NCBI RefSeq assembly: GCF_003626755.1
Contig: NZ_RBCJ01000003.1
Coordinates: forward strand, 1,059,859 to 1,123,858
Reading direction: 5' to 3'
Length of the DNA stretch: 64,000 bases
DNA from: Ulvibacterium marinum
Lineage (GTDB): Bacteria; Bacteroidota; Bacteroidia; Flavobacteriales; Flavobacteriaceae
Both the position numbers and the translations under genes were made by a program. The notes beneath the pieces are model-generated. The model saw only the letters and a list, made by a program, of their open reading frames with translations. It had not been told where the DNA came from and ran no database searches. Shown one piece after another: positions 29,546 through 38,150 of this stretch. Position 1 is the first letter of the stretch; each line of letters begins with the position of its first letter.

Positions 29546-30331
29546 ATGGACTTTAAGAGCACCTCGTATATCATAATGGGCGGCACTACCGGAATGGGTC
29601 TCACAGCGGCCAAGGCTTTGAAAGCCAATGGAGCTAACGTTCTCGTGGTGGGAAGAAATCCGGATAATTGTAAAAAGGCGGAGAAAGTCTTAGGACAAGG
29701 CGGTCTTTCAATAAGTGGTGATGCCACCGTTCCTGAAACCATAAAAACTGCGATTCAAATGGCCAATAACGCTTTTGGAGGTATTACCGGGCTATTCCAT
29801 GTAGCAGGCGGAAGCGGTCGCAAATGGGGCGATGGCCCTTTGGACCAAATGACCTTGGATGGTTGGAACAAGACCTTGGAATTGAACCTAACTTCCTTGA
29901 TGCTTTCCAACCAGGCAATGATTCGGTATTTTCTTGAACATGAAAAGGAAGGTATCATTTTGAACATGGGATCCGTATTGGGTTTCTCCCCATCTCCCAA
30001 GTATTTTGTCACCCATGCCTATGCTGCGGCGAAGTCCGCTATCATAGGTTTTTCAAAATCCATTGCGGCTTACTATGCACAGCATAATATTCGAGTTAAT
30101 GTCATTGCGCCAAGCCTTTTCATTACACCCATGGCAAAACGAGCGGCAGAGGATAGGGAGATATTACAATTTTTGAAAACGAAACAACCCTTGGATGGAG
30201 GACGCGCCGGGGAATCTGAGGATATCGACAATGCCGTGCTGATGTTCCTACATCCAGATTCCAAATTTATAACCGGACAGGTCTTATCCGTGGATGGAGG
30301 TTGGACTCTTAGTGAGGGACAATATATATAA
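29546..30331 (+). CDS. Short-chain dehydrogenase/reductase
   Basis: The 261-aa classical SDR has the nucleotide motif MGGTTGMGLTAAKAL, the catalytic Ser in NMGSVLGFS, Tyr and Lys in YAAAKSAIIGFSKS, and a typical C-terminus (ITGQVLSVDGGWTLSEG). It should interconvert a hydroxyl and a ketone of a sugar-derived intermediate. It lies between the Gfo/Idh and ROK genes of the same operon, 13 bases before the ROK start. Confidence 0.9.
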   Translation: MDFKSTSYIIMGGTTGMGLTAAKALKANGANVLVVGRNPDNCKKAEKVLGQGGLSISGDATVPETIKTAIQMANNAFGGITGLFHVAGGSGRKWGDGPLDQMTLDGWNKTLELNLTSLMLSNQAMIRYFLEHEKEGIILNMGSVLGFSPSPKYFVTHAYAAAKSAIIGFSKSIAAYYAQHNIRVNVIAPSLFITPMAKRAAEDREILQFLKTKQPLDGGRAGESEDIDNAVLMFLHPDSKFITGQVLSVDGGWTLSEGQYI

Positions 30332-30343
30332 GTCTTTGAAAAA

Positions 30344-31270
30344 ATGACGAAGCATTATTTGGGCATCGATATTGGAGGGACAAAAATTAAGACCGTCATC
30401 CTTAATGGGGAAGGTGAAATCCTGGAGCAAGATGAGGTTTTGACTGAAGATGGTGCTATAGATGCGGAATTTTGGAAGAAAAAAATAGTTTCCAAAATCA
30501 CAGAAAAGACCAATCAATATGCTAAAAAAAATAATCGATCACTGCAATGCGCCATCTCGGCTCCCGGTCTGGTCGATAAAAAAAACCAGATGATTCTCCA
30601 CATGCCCGAGCGCCTTCAGGGTATAGAAAATTTTAATTGGTCCGAAGAATTACAGCAAGGCATTAAAGTCATAAACGATGGGCATTCAGCCTGCTTAGCG
30701 GAATACGAGTCCTTTTACAAGAAGCAGGAAATACAACATATGCTTATGCTTACTTTGGGTACCGGTGTTGGTGGGGGCATCATTGTTAATGGAGATTTGT
30801 ATCAGGGAGATTTGCAGCGGGCAGGTCATGTAGGCCATATGACCGTTGCCTATGATGGCGCACCTACCATGACCAATATGCCGGGCAGTTTGGAACATGC
30901 CATGGGCAACTACTCGGTTTCTGAAAGGACCGAAGGTCGATATCAAAGTGTCCACGAACTGGTAGATGCCTATAAAAAGGGAGAAGAAAAAGCAGAAAAA
31001 TGGTGGTTGGAGTCCGTTCAAAAACTGGCGGTTGCATTGGCCTCCCTCACCAATATACTTTCTCCGGAACTGATTGTTTTGGGAGGTGGCATAACGGCAG
31101 GCGCCAAAGCTTCTTTGATGGAACCCTTACAAGATTTCATGACCCGCTATGAATGGAGGCCAAAAGGATATAAAGTAAAACTAGAGGCAGCAAGGCACGG
31201 TAGTTTTGCCGGCGCCATTGGAGCGGCCTTTTTTGCCAGGAACAACAATAGCCAATCAAGAGATAAATGA
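30344..31270 (+). CDS. ROK-family protein with degenerate zinc motif
   Basis: The 308-aa protein has an ATP-binding N-terminus (LGIDIGGTKIKTVIL), the catalytic Asp in INDGHSACLAE, and LTLGTGVGGGI. In normal ROK kinases a GExGH motif and a CxCGxxGC zinc loop follow. Here these read AGHVGHMTV and APTMTNMPGSLE, so the Glu is replaced by His and all three cysteines by Thr, Thr and Ser. It may phosphorylate an unusual sugar or have another role. Its stop overlaps the next start in ATGA. Confidence 0.85.
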   Translation: MTKHYLGIDIGGTKIKTVILNGEGEILEQDEVLTEDGAIDAEFWKKKIVSKITEKTNQYAKKNNRSLQCAISAPGLVDKKNQMILHMPERLQGIENFNWSEELQQGIKVINDGHSACLAEYESFYKKQEIQHMLMLTLGTGVGGGIIVNGDLYQGDLQRAGHVGHMTVAYDGAPTMTNMPGSLEHAMGNYSVSERTEGRYQSVHELVDAYKKGEEKAEKWWLESVQKLAVALASLTNILSPELIVLGGGITAGAKASLMEPLQDFMTRYEWRPKGYKVKLEAARHGSFAGAIGAAFFARNNNSQSRDK

Positions 31271-32052
31271 GCATTACAAAACAGTATTTGGAAAAAGGAA
31301 GGGACATCATTTCCACTGTAGAAAGACAGGAGTCCATAATTCAAGAAGTGGCACAACTGTTCGCCAAGTCTATTTTAAATGGTAGGATGGTACACTTGTT
31401 CGGATCGGGACATAGCCGAATAATGGTGGAGGAAATGTGGCCGCGTTATGGGTCTTTTCCTGGTTTTAATCCGATAGTGGAATTGTCTCTGTCCTTTCAT
31501 AACTTAGTGGTAGGTGCCAATGGACAGCGGCAGGCGATGTTCCTTGAAAATGTATCGGGGCTCGCGGCCCGTATCCTTAGAAACTTTGATACCAGCCCAT
31601 TGGATACGGCACTTATCATCTCCTCTAGCGGTTGCAATGTGGTTCCTATTGAAATGGCCGAGGAATTCCAACAACGAAACATTAAGGTGGTGGCCCTGGT
31701 GAGCAGTCAACACTTGGAAGGCAGCACTTCTAAAAGAGCCGATGGCAAAAAGTTGACCGATTTTGCCGATTACGTTCTGGATACCGGAGCGCCGTTAGGT
31801 GATGCCATGATTTATCTGGATGGACTCGATTCCCCTGTGTCGCCTGGCTCCACCTTAGGTGGCGTTTTGATCATAAATTCAATCAAGGCAGAATTGGCCA
31901 ATATACTTCATAAAAGTGGTAAGTCACCCAAGGTCTTGAGCAGTGGTAAAATCGTTGGGGAGGAACGGGCAAAGGAGTTATTTGAATCGGCCTATGACGA
32001 ACATGCCCATTTAATGGCAAAATTGTATGAAAATGTAGGGTCACAAAAATAG
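31267..32052 (+). CDS. SIS-domain sugar isomerase-like protein (UPF0309 type)
   Basis: The 261-aa protein has one SIS domain: HLFGSGHSRIMVEEMWPRYG, then ISSSGCNVVPIEMAEE, then a C-terminal SPGSTLGGVLIINSIKAEL helix. The length and the SGHSRI motif fit the UPF0309 group, thought to bind amino sugar or sugar phosphates. Together with the ROK gene (4-base overlap), it suggests phosphorylation followed by isomerisation. The exact substrate is not known. Confidence 0.85.
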   Translation: MSITKQYLEKGRDIISTVERQESIIQEVAQLFAKSILNGRMVHLFGSGHSRIMVEEMWPRYGSFPGFNPIVELSLSFHNLVVGANGQRQAMFLENVSGLAARILRNFDTSPLDTALIISSSGCNVVPIEMAEEFQQRNIKVVALVSSQHLEGSTSKRADGKKLTDFADYVLDTGAPLGDAMIYLDGLDSPVSPGSTLGGVLIINSIKAELANILHKSGKSPKVLSSGKIVGEERAKELFESAYDEHAHLMAKLYENVGSQK

Positions 32053-32056
32053 TTGT

Positions 32057-33415
32057 ATGCACTTTACTTCAAAAATCACTAAAAACTATAAAACGGATAT
32101 TCTCATTATTGGCAGCGGAAGTGCCGGGTCTACCGCCGCAATTGCCGCTTCTTCAGGAAAATTCAAAGTAACCCTTGTGGAACGTTATGGGTTTCCTGGG
32201 GGTACTTCCACACAAATGCTGGATACGTTCTACGGTTTTTTTACTCCATCTGACAACCCAAAAAAAATTGTTGGAGGTATACCGGACAAAATAGTGGATA
32301 CCCTTAACAGATCAGGAGATATATTTTTAAGGCCCAATACGTATGGGGCGGGAACGGGTGTTAATTACAATCCTGAAAAACTAAAACAGGTTTGGGATAA
32401 TTTATTCATGGAAAGTGGTGTAGAAGTCTTTTACCACTCCACCTTGGTGGGTGTGGAAAGTGTGGGAGAAACTTCTACCTGCATCTTCTTCCATAAGGGA
32501 ATGGGTTTTTTTTCCATAAGTGCAAAGCGCATTATTGATGCTTCCGGCGATGCAGATTATTGCCATTGGGCAGATATTCCCTATGAACTTGCCGGGGAAA
32601 AAGAACCCGCACAGAGTATGACAACTACCTTTCGGATGTCCAATGTGGAGCATCAGGTTTATGAAGCGGCGGGAGGTAAGAAAATGCTCAAGGAAAAAAT
32701 GGCGGTTGTTTATGAAAAAGGCTCACATCCCCTGCCACGAAAAGAAGGGTCCGCTCATGAAATGTGCCAGCCCAAATGTATATCCACAGTTGCCGTAAAA
32801 GTAGTTGACTTGGATCCTTTGGATGTGGAGGGCATTACCAAGGCTGAAATTGAGGGTCGCAAGCAAGCCTTTATTTTTGAGGATTTCTTTAGGGCCGAGG
32901 TTCCCGGTTATGAGAATGCCAAAATAATTGGACTGTCCCATCAAATTGGTGTTCGGGAAACCCGTCGCGTTTTTGGTGAATACCGATTGACCAAAGCAGA
33001 TTGTATGTCCGCTAGAACGTTTGACGATCAGATTTTTCTTTGTGGCGCGCCTATTGAGGACCATAGAAAGTCCGATGACGACAGATCGGAGACCTTTTGG
33101 CAATATGTTCCCAATGGAGGAACTTATGGTGTTCCATACGGAACCATTATTCCAAAAGAAAGTATGAATTCTTGGGTTGTAGGTCGATGTTTTTCCGCGA
33201 CTCATGACGCCCACGCTTCCTGTAGGTCCATGGCCCAGACCATGAGTATGGGACAGGCTGCCGGTATTGCTGCGGTACAATCATTGAACACCGACCAGGA
33301 ATCCAAGCATATTGACATTTCAAAATTACAGGATTCCCTAATTGAACTAGGAGCTATTTTGGACACGCCAAGTAAGATTGCGGATATCTCCCGAAATGGA
33401 TGGGCGAATAATTAA
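32057..33415 (+). CDS. FAD-dependent oxidoreductase (FAD_oxidored family)
   Basis: The 452-aa protein carries the dinucleotide motif DILIIGSGSAGSTAAIAA, then YGFPGGTSTQMLDTFYG, and a second FAD-contact region near RIIDASGDADYCHWA (about residue 155-170). The C-terminal SCRSMAQTMSMGQAAGIAAV is typical of PF12831-type enzymes. No signal peptide is seen. Such enzymes occur in sugar-acid and glycan operons of Bacteroidetes and Firmicutes, mostly without proven reactions. The gene starts 4 bases after the SIS gene stop. Confidence 0.87.
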   Translation: MHFTSKITKNYKTDILIIGSGSAGSTAAIAASSGKFKVTLVERYGFPGGTSTQMLDTFYGFFTPSDNPKKIVGGIPDKIVDTLNRSGDIFLRPNTYGAGTGVNYNPEKLKQVWDNLFMESGVEVFYHSTLVGVESVGETSTCIFFHKGMGFFSISAKRIIDASGDADYCHWADIPYELAGEKEPAQSMTTTFRMSNVEHQVYEAAGGKKMLKEKMAVVYEKGSHPLPRKEGSAHEMCQPKCISTVAVKVVDLDPLDVEGITKAEIEGRKQAFIFEDFFRAEVPGYENAKIIGLSHQIGVRETRRVFGEYRLTKADCMSARTFDDQIFLCGAPIEDHRKSDDDRSETFWQYVPNGGTYGVPYGTIIPKESMNSWVVGRCFSATHDAHASCRSMAQTMSMGQAAGIAAVQSLNTDQESKHIDISKLQDSLIELGAILDTPSKIADISRNGWANN

Positions 33416-33420
33416 AAACA

Positions 33421-34383
33421 ATGAAACAAGATTTTTTTAGAACGGTTCTCGGTGATAGGCCCGTCACAGAAATGGGGCTTACCTATGCCCATGAGCATAT
33501 TGTTATAGATGATTGCTATGTTACCGCCAAGCACCCGGAGTTTTTGCTGAACGATGTTCGTAAAATTTCTACCGAGCTTACCAGTTTTTACAATGCCGGG
33601 GGGAGAACCGTGGTGGATACTATGCCGGCGAATAGTGGTAGAAACGTTTTAAAGTCGGTGCAGGTTAGTGAAAATAGCGGGGTAAACATTATTGTACCCA
33701 CAGGTCTTCACTTGGAAATCTACTACCCGGAAAGCCATTGGCGCTATTATAGTACGGAAGATGACTTGACCCGACTTTTTATAGCGGATATTGAAGAGGG
33801 CATCGATCAGTTTGACTATTCCGGTCCTTTGGTCAAAAGAACGCCCCATAAGGCGGGGCTCATTAAATTGGCCACAGGAGATGAATCCTTTACAAAACAT
33901 CAGGAGTTGATTTTTAGGGCCGTTGTCAATGCACACCTGGAGACCGGAGCCCCGATTTTAACACATACCAATTTTGGCAGGCAGGCATTGGAACAAGCCT
34001 TACTTTTTGAGAAATTGGGCGCAAATTTGCAACACGTTGTTTTGTCACACGTAGATCGTGCAATGGATGTTGAGTATAACAGGGCAGTTCTGGAAGTCGG
34101 TGTCCGTGTTGAATACGATAGTGCCTTCCGCTGGAAAAAAGACCAGCCCAACCATACCCTACATCTTTTGGAAAAACTGCTCCCGGAATATCCCGAACAG
34201 GTTACCATGGGTATGGATATGGCCAAGAATGCCTACTGGAAGAGTTATGGTGGCCAACCTGGGTTGAACTATCTTATTGAAACCATACCTGATTTTCTAA
34301 AATCAAAAGGATTGGAGGAGTATTATCAGCAAGTATTTTTTGAAAACCCAAAGATGTTATACGCATTCTTTAGACCCTCTTGA
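33421..34383 (+). CDS. Phosphotriesterase-family hydrolase, probable sugar lactonase
   Basis: The 320-aa amidohydrolase-superfamily protein has a complete binuclear metal site: HEH (His24, His26), the bridging Lys149 in GLIKLATG, His182 in LTHTNFG, His210 in LSHVDRA, and Asp266 in GMDMAK. Relatives in this group (COG1735) hydrolyse phosphorylated sugar lactones, not organophosphates. A lactonase after two dehydrogenases and a ROK protein makes a coherent oxidative pathway. It is the last gene of the operon and converges on the regulator 5 bases away. Confidence 0.87.
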   Translation: MKQDFFRTVLGDRPVTEMGLTYAHEHIVIDDCYVTAKHPEFLLNDVRKISTELTSFYNAGGRTVVDTMPANSGRNVLKSVQVSENSGVNIIVPTGLHLEIYYPESHWRYYSTEDDLTRLFIADIEEGIDQFDYSGPLVKRTPHKAGLIKLATGDESFTKHQELIFRAVVNAHLETGAPILTHTNFGRQALEQALLFEKLGANLQHVVLSHVDRAMDVEYNRAVLEVGVRVEYDSAFRWKKDQPNHTLHLLEKLLPEYPEQVTMGMDMAKNAYWKSYGGQPGLNYLIETIPDFLKSKGLEEYYQQVFFENPKMLYAFFRPS

Positions 34384-34388
34384 ACAAA

Positions 34389-35099
34389 TTATAGGAAATA
34401 ACTATTGCGTATTGGGTATTCTTTGGTGTTACAATATAGATCACCATATAGGTTAAGGCCCGCTTTACTGGTCCTAAACCGAACCGAAATATGCAAAATG
34501 GGATTCCCTTCGGAAATCCCCAAATTTTGTGCTATTTCTTTCGTGGCAGTTATTGATCTTAATTCTTGTTCGGCACCCATTACTTCAATTAGATATTCCT
34601 GACTCAGGGTTTTAAAAAAAGAACCCTCTACGAAATCATTCGGTTTAATAATCTCCAAGGCATTAAGCGAATACCAGTTATTCTCCAATACCACCGGTCT
34701 GTTGTTAATATGCCGAACCCGTTGAAAATATACACATTTGGATTTTTGCTCCTCCTGTGTTAGGGAAAATGCTATGGTCGGGTCCCAATTCGTAATTTTT
34801 GGTTCCTTGGTCAGTATCGTTTTCACTTCATAATCAATCGCGCCGGAAAACCCCTTTATCGTCAATAGCCCCAGGGATTTACGCCGTTCCAGAACTTTGC
34901 TGCCCTTACCATGTTCCTTTTCGATAAAACCTTCCTTCATCAGTTCGTCAAGAGCTTTTCTTACCGTGGTCCTTGTTGTGCCGAACTTGTGGCAAAAATC
35001 GTGCTCAGAAGGCAGATAACTTCCTATGGGGTATTTACCGGTTTGTATCCTCCTCTTTATGTATTCCTGAATCCGTTGGTATTTTTTTGCTTTTTTCAA
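34389..35099 (-). CDS. GntR/HutC-family transcriptional regulator with UTRA domain
   Basis: From the TTG at 35099 the product is 236 aa, normal for the HutC subfamily. The winged helix (IQEYIKRRIQTGKYPIGSYL, then TTRTTVRKALDELMKEGFI) is followed by a UTRA ligand domain (about 75-236; VYFQRVRHINNRPVVLENNW). The frame stays open to 35258, but those residues match no family member, and a -7 element (35160-35153) lies inside that stretch. UTRA domains bind sugar phosphates or similar ligands. It probably represses the operon via the palindrome at 27137-27154. Confidence 0.85.
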   Translation of the reverse strand: MKKAKKYQRIQEYIKRRIQTGKYPIGSYLPSEHDFCHKFGTTRTTVRKALDELMKEGFIEKEHGKGSKVLERRKSLGLLTIKGFSGAIDYEVKTILTKEPKITNWDPTIAFSLTQEEQKSKCVYFQRVRHINNRPVVLENNWYSLNALEIIKPNDFVEGSFFKTLSQEYLIEVMGAEQELRSITATKEIAQNLGISEGNPILHISVRFRTSKAGLNLYGDLYCNTKEYPIRNSYFL

Positions 35100-35152
35100 T
35101 AGTAGGGAATCGCTGTTTATCAGGCAATATACGTCATAATAGAAACTTTGGC

Positions 35153-35160
35153 CAAACCTA
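35153..35160 (-). promoter_or_regulatory. -7 element of the GntR regulator gene
   Basis: TAGGTTTG on the minus strand matches TAnnTTTG. Transcription would start near 35149, about 50 bases before the TTG start. No -33 element at standard spacing is seen. The rest of the 318-base gap up to the AraC-type gene shows no repeat or RNA that I recognise. Confidence 0.4.
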
Positions 35161-35417
35161 TGAATCCCTAATCTTGCTTTGTTTGCATTGCCAAACTTTA
35201 AAAAATGATAACTTCGGCAAAGGGTAAAGTACTTATAATTCTCACCTAATTGGAACAAGTGACCTGACCCATTTTAAATTTCCCAGAGAACCCACAGCTA
35301 ATTGTAAGAATAATTTGTTTGTAGCACTTTTAAAGTTCTTGATTCCAGAGGGAATTGCCGTATTTCTACTGTAACACTTATATCTTTTTGTCGTCCAAAT
35401 AGAAAAGAAGTTTTGAT

Positions 35418-36479
35418 GTGGATTTAGTCGTAATAAAAGAAGTCTCTTTGCTGATGAATGCCGTAGGGGTAGGGAATTGCTTTTTATTATCATTCTCGTA
35501 CCTCAAAAAGAAAGAAGGTAGAACGCTTGCAAATCCTATTCTTTCCTTGTTGTTCTTTATTCTCGGATCGGTAATCTTGAATACCATATTTAACTTTATG
35601 GGCTATAGTGATTCCTTAAATGGGTTTGAGCCCATTACAAATGCTCTTATATTCGGGATAGCGCCTCTATTGTTTTTATATGTACGTGGTCTTGGCAAAG
35701 AGGCTCACTTCACGAATCTATGGTCTGTACACCTCATTCATTTTTACTGCTATTTGGCCATTACTATTATTTCAATAGTACTTCCTCATAGTAGTTTTGG
35801 TCAATGGGGGCGATCATTAACGGAGAGCAAATGGATGATTTTTTTATGGAATTTTCATTTTTTGGTCTATCTGATTGTAATTTTCCTCAAGTTTAGAAAG
35901 GAAGATATCAACTTTCCATGGACATCAAAATTGTTGGTTTACGGCATCGCTTCCATTTGGTTTCTTAATTTATTGTTTTTCCTATACCGTTTTTACGTGC
36001 AACCACTGCCTAATTTGTTCTATCTTAATATTACACTTTTATTTTCCGTTATGACCCTGTATCTTTTCTATCAAAAATTAGGTGTGGAAGTCATTCCTAA
36101 ATCAAATTATAGAGGAAGAAAATTAAATAAGACCCAAATGCCGAATGGTGGAACTGATGTTTTGGTAGCCACCATTCGGGAGCAGAAGTACTACAAGGAC
36201 CCAGAGCTGGATATTAGAGCTTTATCCGAGCTGGTACAGATGCCTTATCACGAATTGAGTTTCAAAATCAACCAAGAATACCATCAGAATTTCAATACCT
36301 TCATCAACAGCTTTCGAGTCCAAGAAGTAGTTCAGGCACTTGAAAATCAACAGCATAAGTCATATACCATTATGGGCTTGGCCAGGCAGGCGGGCTTTAA
36401 GTCGGCATCTGTGTTTTATGCCGCCTTTAAGAAAGAGAAGGGCTCTACCCCTACAGATTTTCTAAAGGATATTATTTGA
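35418..36479 (+). CDS. Membrane-bound AraC-family transcriptional regulator
   Basis: The 353-aa protein has about seven hydrophobic helices in residues 12-225 and a C-terminal AraC-type double helix-turn-helix (about 250-350; LDIRALSELVQMPYHELSFK, and YTIMGLARQAGFKSASVFYA). Such proteins sense a signal in the membrane. The start is GTG at 35418 or, equally plausible, ATG at 35454 (MNAVGVGNCFLL). The peptidase and hydrolase genes downstream on the same strand are possible targets. Confidence 0.87.
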   Translation: MDLVVIKEVSLLMNAVGVGNCFLLSFSYLKKKEGRTLANPILSLLFFILGSVILNTIFNFMGYSDSLNGFEPITNALIFGIAPLLFLYVRGLGKEAHFTNLWSVHLIHFYCYLAITIISIVLPHSSFGQWGRSLTESKWMIFLWNFHFLVYLIVIFLKFRKEDINFPWTSKLLVYGIASIWFLNLLFFLYRFYVQPLPNLFYLNITLLFSVMTLYLFYQKLGVEVIPKSNYRGRKLNKTQMPNGGTDVLVATIREQKYYKDPELDIRALSELVQMPYHELSFKINQEYHQNFNTFINSFRVQEVVQALENQQHKSYTIMGLARQAGFKSASVFYAAFKKEKGSTPTDFLKDII

Positions 36480-36633
36480 AATCTTCTTTTCCTGTTCTGA
36501 TTTGTAAATGCGAACAATGAAAATTCAAGAAGCCATCTTGATTTTAATAGTATTGTCATAGCATTTATTTCATCAATCAATAATCTTTAGGCTGGTTACT
36601 GACTAAAAATCCAGTCTGTCTAAAAATGACATC

Positions 36634-38133
36634 ATGAAACCGTTACTACAATTTACCGCATTAGTCCTATGTATTTGCTATGGAACACAAGCAAAGCAAC
36701 CCCAACTAAATTTAGGAGAAGACAAGATCGCTTACGATATTACTATTGATTCAAAAAACGTTAGGATAGCCAAAGTCAGGATGTCCTTTATCCCTAAAGA
36801 CAGCGTGCTCTACATGATTAACGGTGCCAGTCAACTTCCTAAAAGGTGGGCCACTTTTGTTCAAGACATCAAAGCTGTGGATTCCAGAGGAAAGTCGATT
36901 TCCTTAACACCGATGGACGACGCCATGTGGAGATTGCCATCGTCGATTAAAGAAAGAATAACCGTAAGCTATAAGGTGCATCTTGACCACGAAAACCACG
37001 AATGGAGTGGAGGACTGGACGGAGTGGCTTATGCCACCGAGTGGGGCGTATTTTACACCGCAAGGGCCCTTTTAATTTTTCACGGGGAGGACTGGGAGGA
37101 TATCCGTATTGACTTTAGTATACCCGAATCATGGAAGATAACCACGCCATGGCAAAAGCTGAATCCTGATAAGCACTCCTTCAAGGCTCAAAACCATTCA
37201 GCCTTGATGCAAGCCATGTTATTTGCTGGTACCCATGATGAGCTTTCATTTAGAAAAGAAGGGTTTGAATTGGTTTTTGCATTAGGGGGAGAAGAGGTAT
37301 TGACCGAAAAGCAGACTTATGAAGATATGGCAACGGGGATATTGGATTATTATATCGACCTAATGGGTGGGGTGCCCAATCCGTCGCCCAACAATGTTTT
37401 GGACAAGGCGGTGGTTATTATCAACAGTGCAGGGACTACAGACGGAGAGGTAATAGGCAATAACATAAGTATTTTGGTTGAAAAGGGAGGAGATCAGATG
37501 TCCAAAATGATTTCCAAATTTATTTTTGCCCATGAGTTTTTTCACTTGTGGAATGGGAAGTCCTTTCTACCTGAAGGGGAGGACACCGAATGGTTTAAAG
37601 AAGGCTTTACTAATTTTTACACCTTAAAAGCTTTACGCCATATCGGTTTTTTGAACGACGAGGCCTATTTTCAAGTGCTCAACAATCTTTTTTATCAGCG
37701 GTATAGCCAAGATGAGGGGGTTGGTAAAATATCAATGATACAAGGGGAGGAAAAACATGCTCATTGGGGATTGATTTATGGTGGAGGATTGTTCGTTGCC
37801 ATAGCGCAAGACATAATTATTCGTAAGGCTACGGCCAATGCCAAGAGCTTGGATCATTTGATGAAAGCTTTTTTTCAAAAGTATGGTGGAACGAATGAGC
37901 GATATACTATTGAAGATATACAGCATAGTTTAAGCGAGTTGAGTTCAAAAGACCAAACTAACTTTTTCAAAACCCATATAGCCGGGACAGAACCTTTGCC
38001 CATAGCGGATTATCTCTCCATGGCCGGGTTGCATGCTAAAATGGAAGAAGGTAATCTTCGCATCGCCAAAAAAGAAAGTGCTTCTCCTTTCGAAAAAGAT
38101 ATGGTTAAAGGTCTTTTAGGGCTTTTAAAATGA
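36634..38133 (+). CDS. Secreted HExxH metallopeptidase, M61-like
   Basis: The 499-aa protein has a signal peptide (LLQFTALVLCICYGTQA). A beta-rich N-terminal domain (about 25-230) is followed by a gluzincin-type catalytic part: FAHEFFHLWNGKSF supplies His300, Glu301 and His304, and EWFKEGFTNFYTL about 20 residues later supplies the Glu ligand. The HLWNGKSF and EGFTNF segments are typical of M61 (glycyl aminopeptidase) proteins. No PDZ domain is obvious, unlike many M61 members. Its stop overlaps the next frame. Confidence 0.82.
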   Translation: MKPLLQFTALVLCICYGTQAKQPQLNLGEDKIAYDITIDSKNVRIAKVRMSFIPKDSVLYMINGASQLPKRWATFVQDIKAVDSRGKSISLTPMDDAMWRLPSSIKERITVSYKVHLDHENHEWSGGLDGVAYATEWGVFYTARALLIFHGEDWEDIRIDFSIPESWKITTPWQKLNPDKHSFKAQNHSALMQAMLFAGTHDELSFRKEGFELVFALGGEEVLTEKQTYEDMATGILDYYIDLMGGVPNPSPNNVLDKAVVIINSAGTTDGEVIGNNISILVEKGGDQMSKMISKFIFAHEFFHLWNGKSFLPEGEDTEWFKEGFTNFYTLKALRHIGFLNDEAYFQVLNNLFYQRYSQDEGVGKISMIQGEEKHAHWGLIYGGGLFVAIAQDIIIRKATANAKSLDHLMKAFFQKYGGTNERYTIEDIQHSLSELSSKDQTNFFKTHIAGTEPLPIADYLSMAGLHAKMEEGNLRIAKKESASPFEKDMVKGLLGLLK

Positions 38134-38150
38134 CCCTGAATAATTTTAGT

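Noticed and set aside
35100-35258. N-terminal extension of the GntR regulator to an upstream start at 35258
   Set aside because: The extra 53 residues do not resemble the family and a -7 element falls inside them; the TTG at 35099 gives the usual length.
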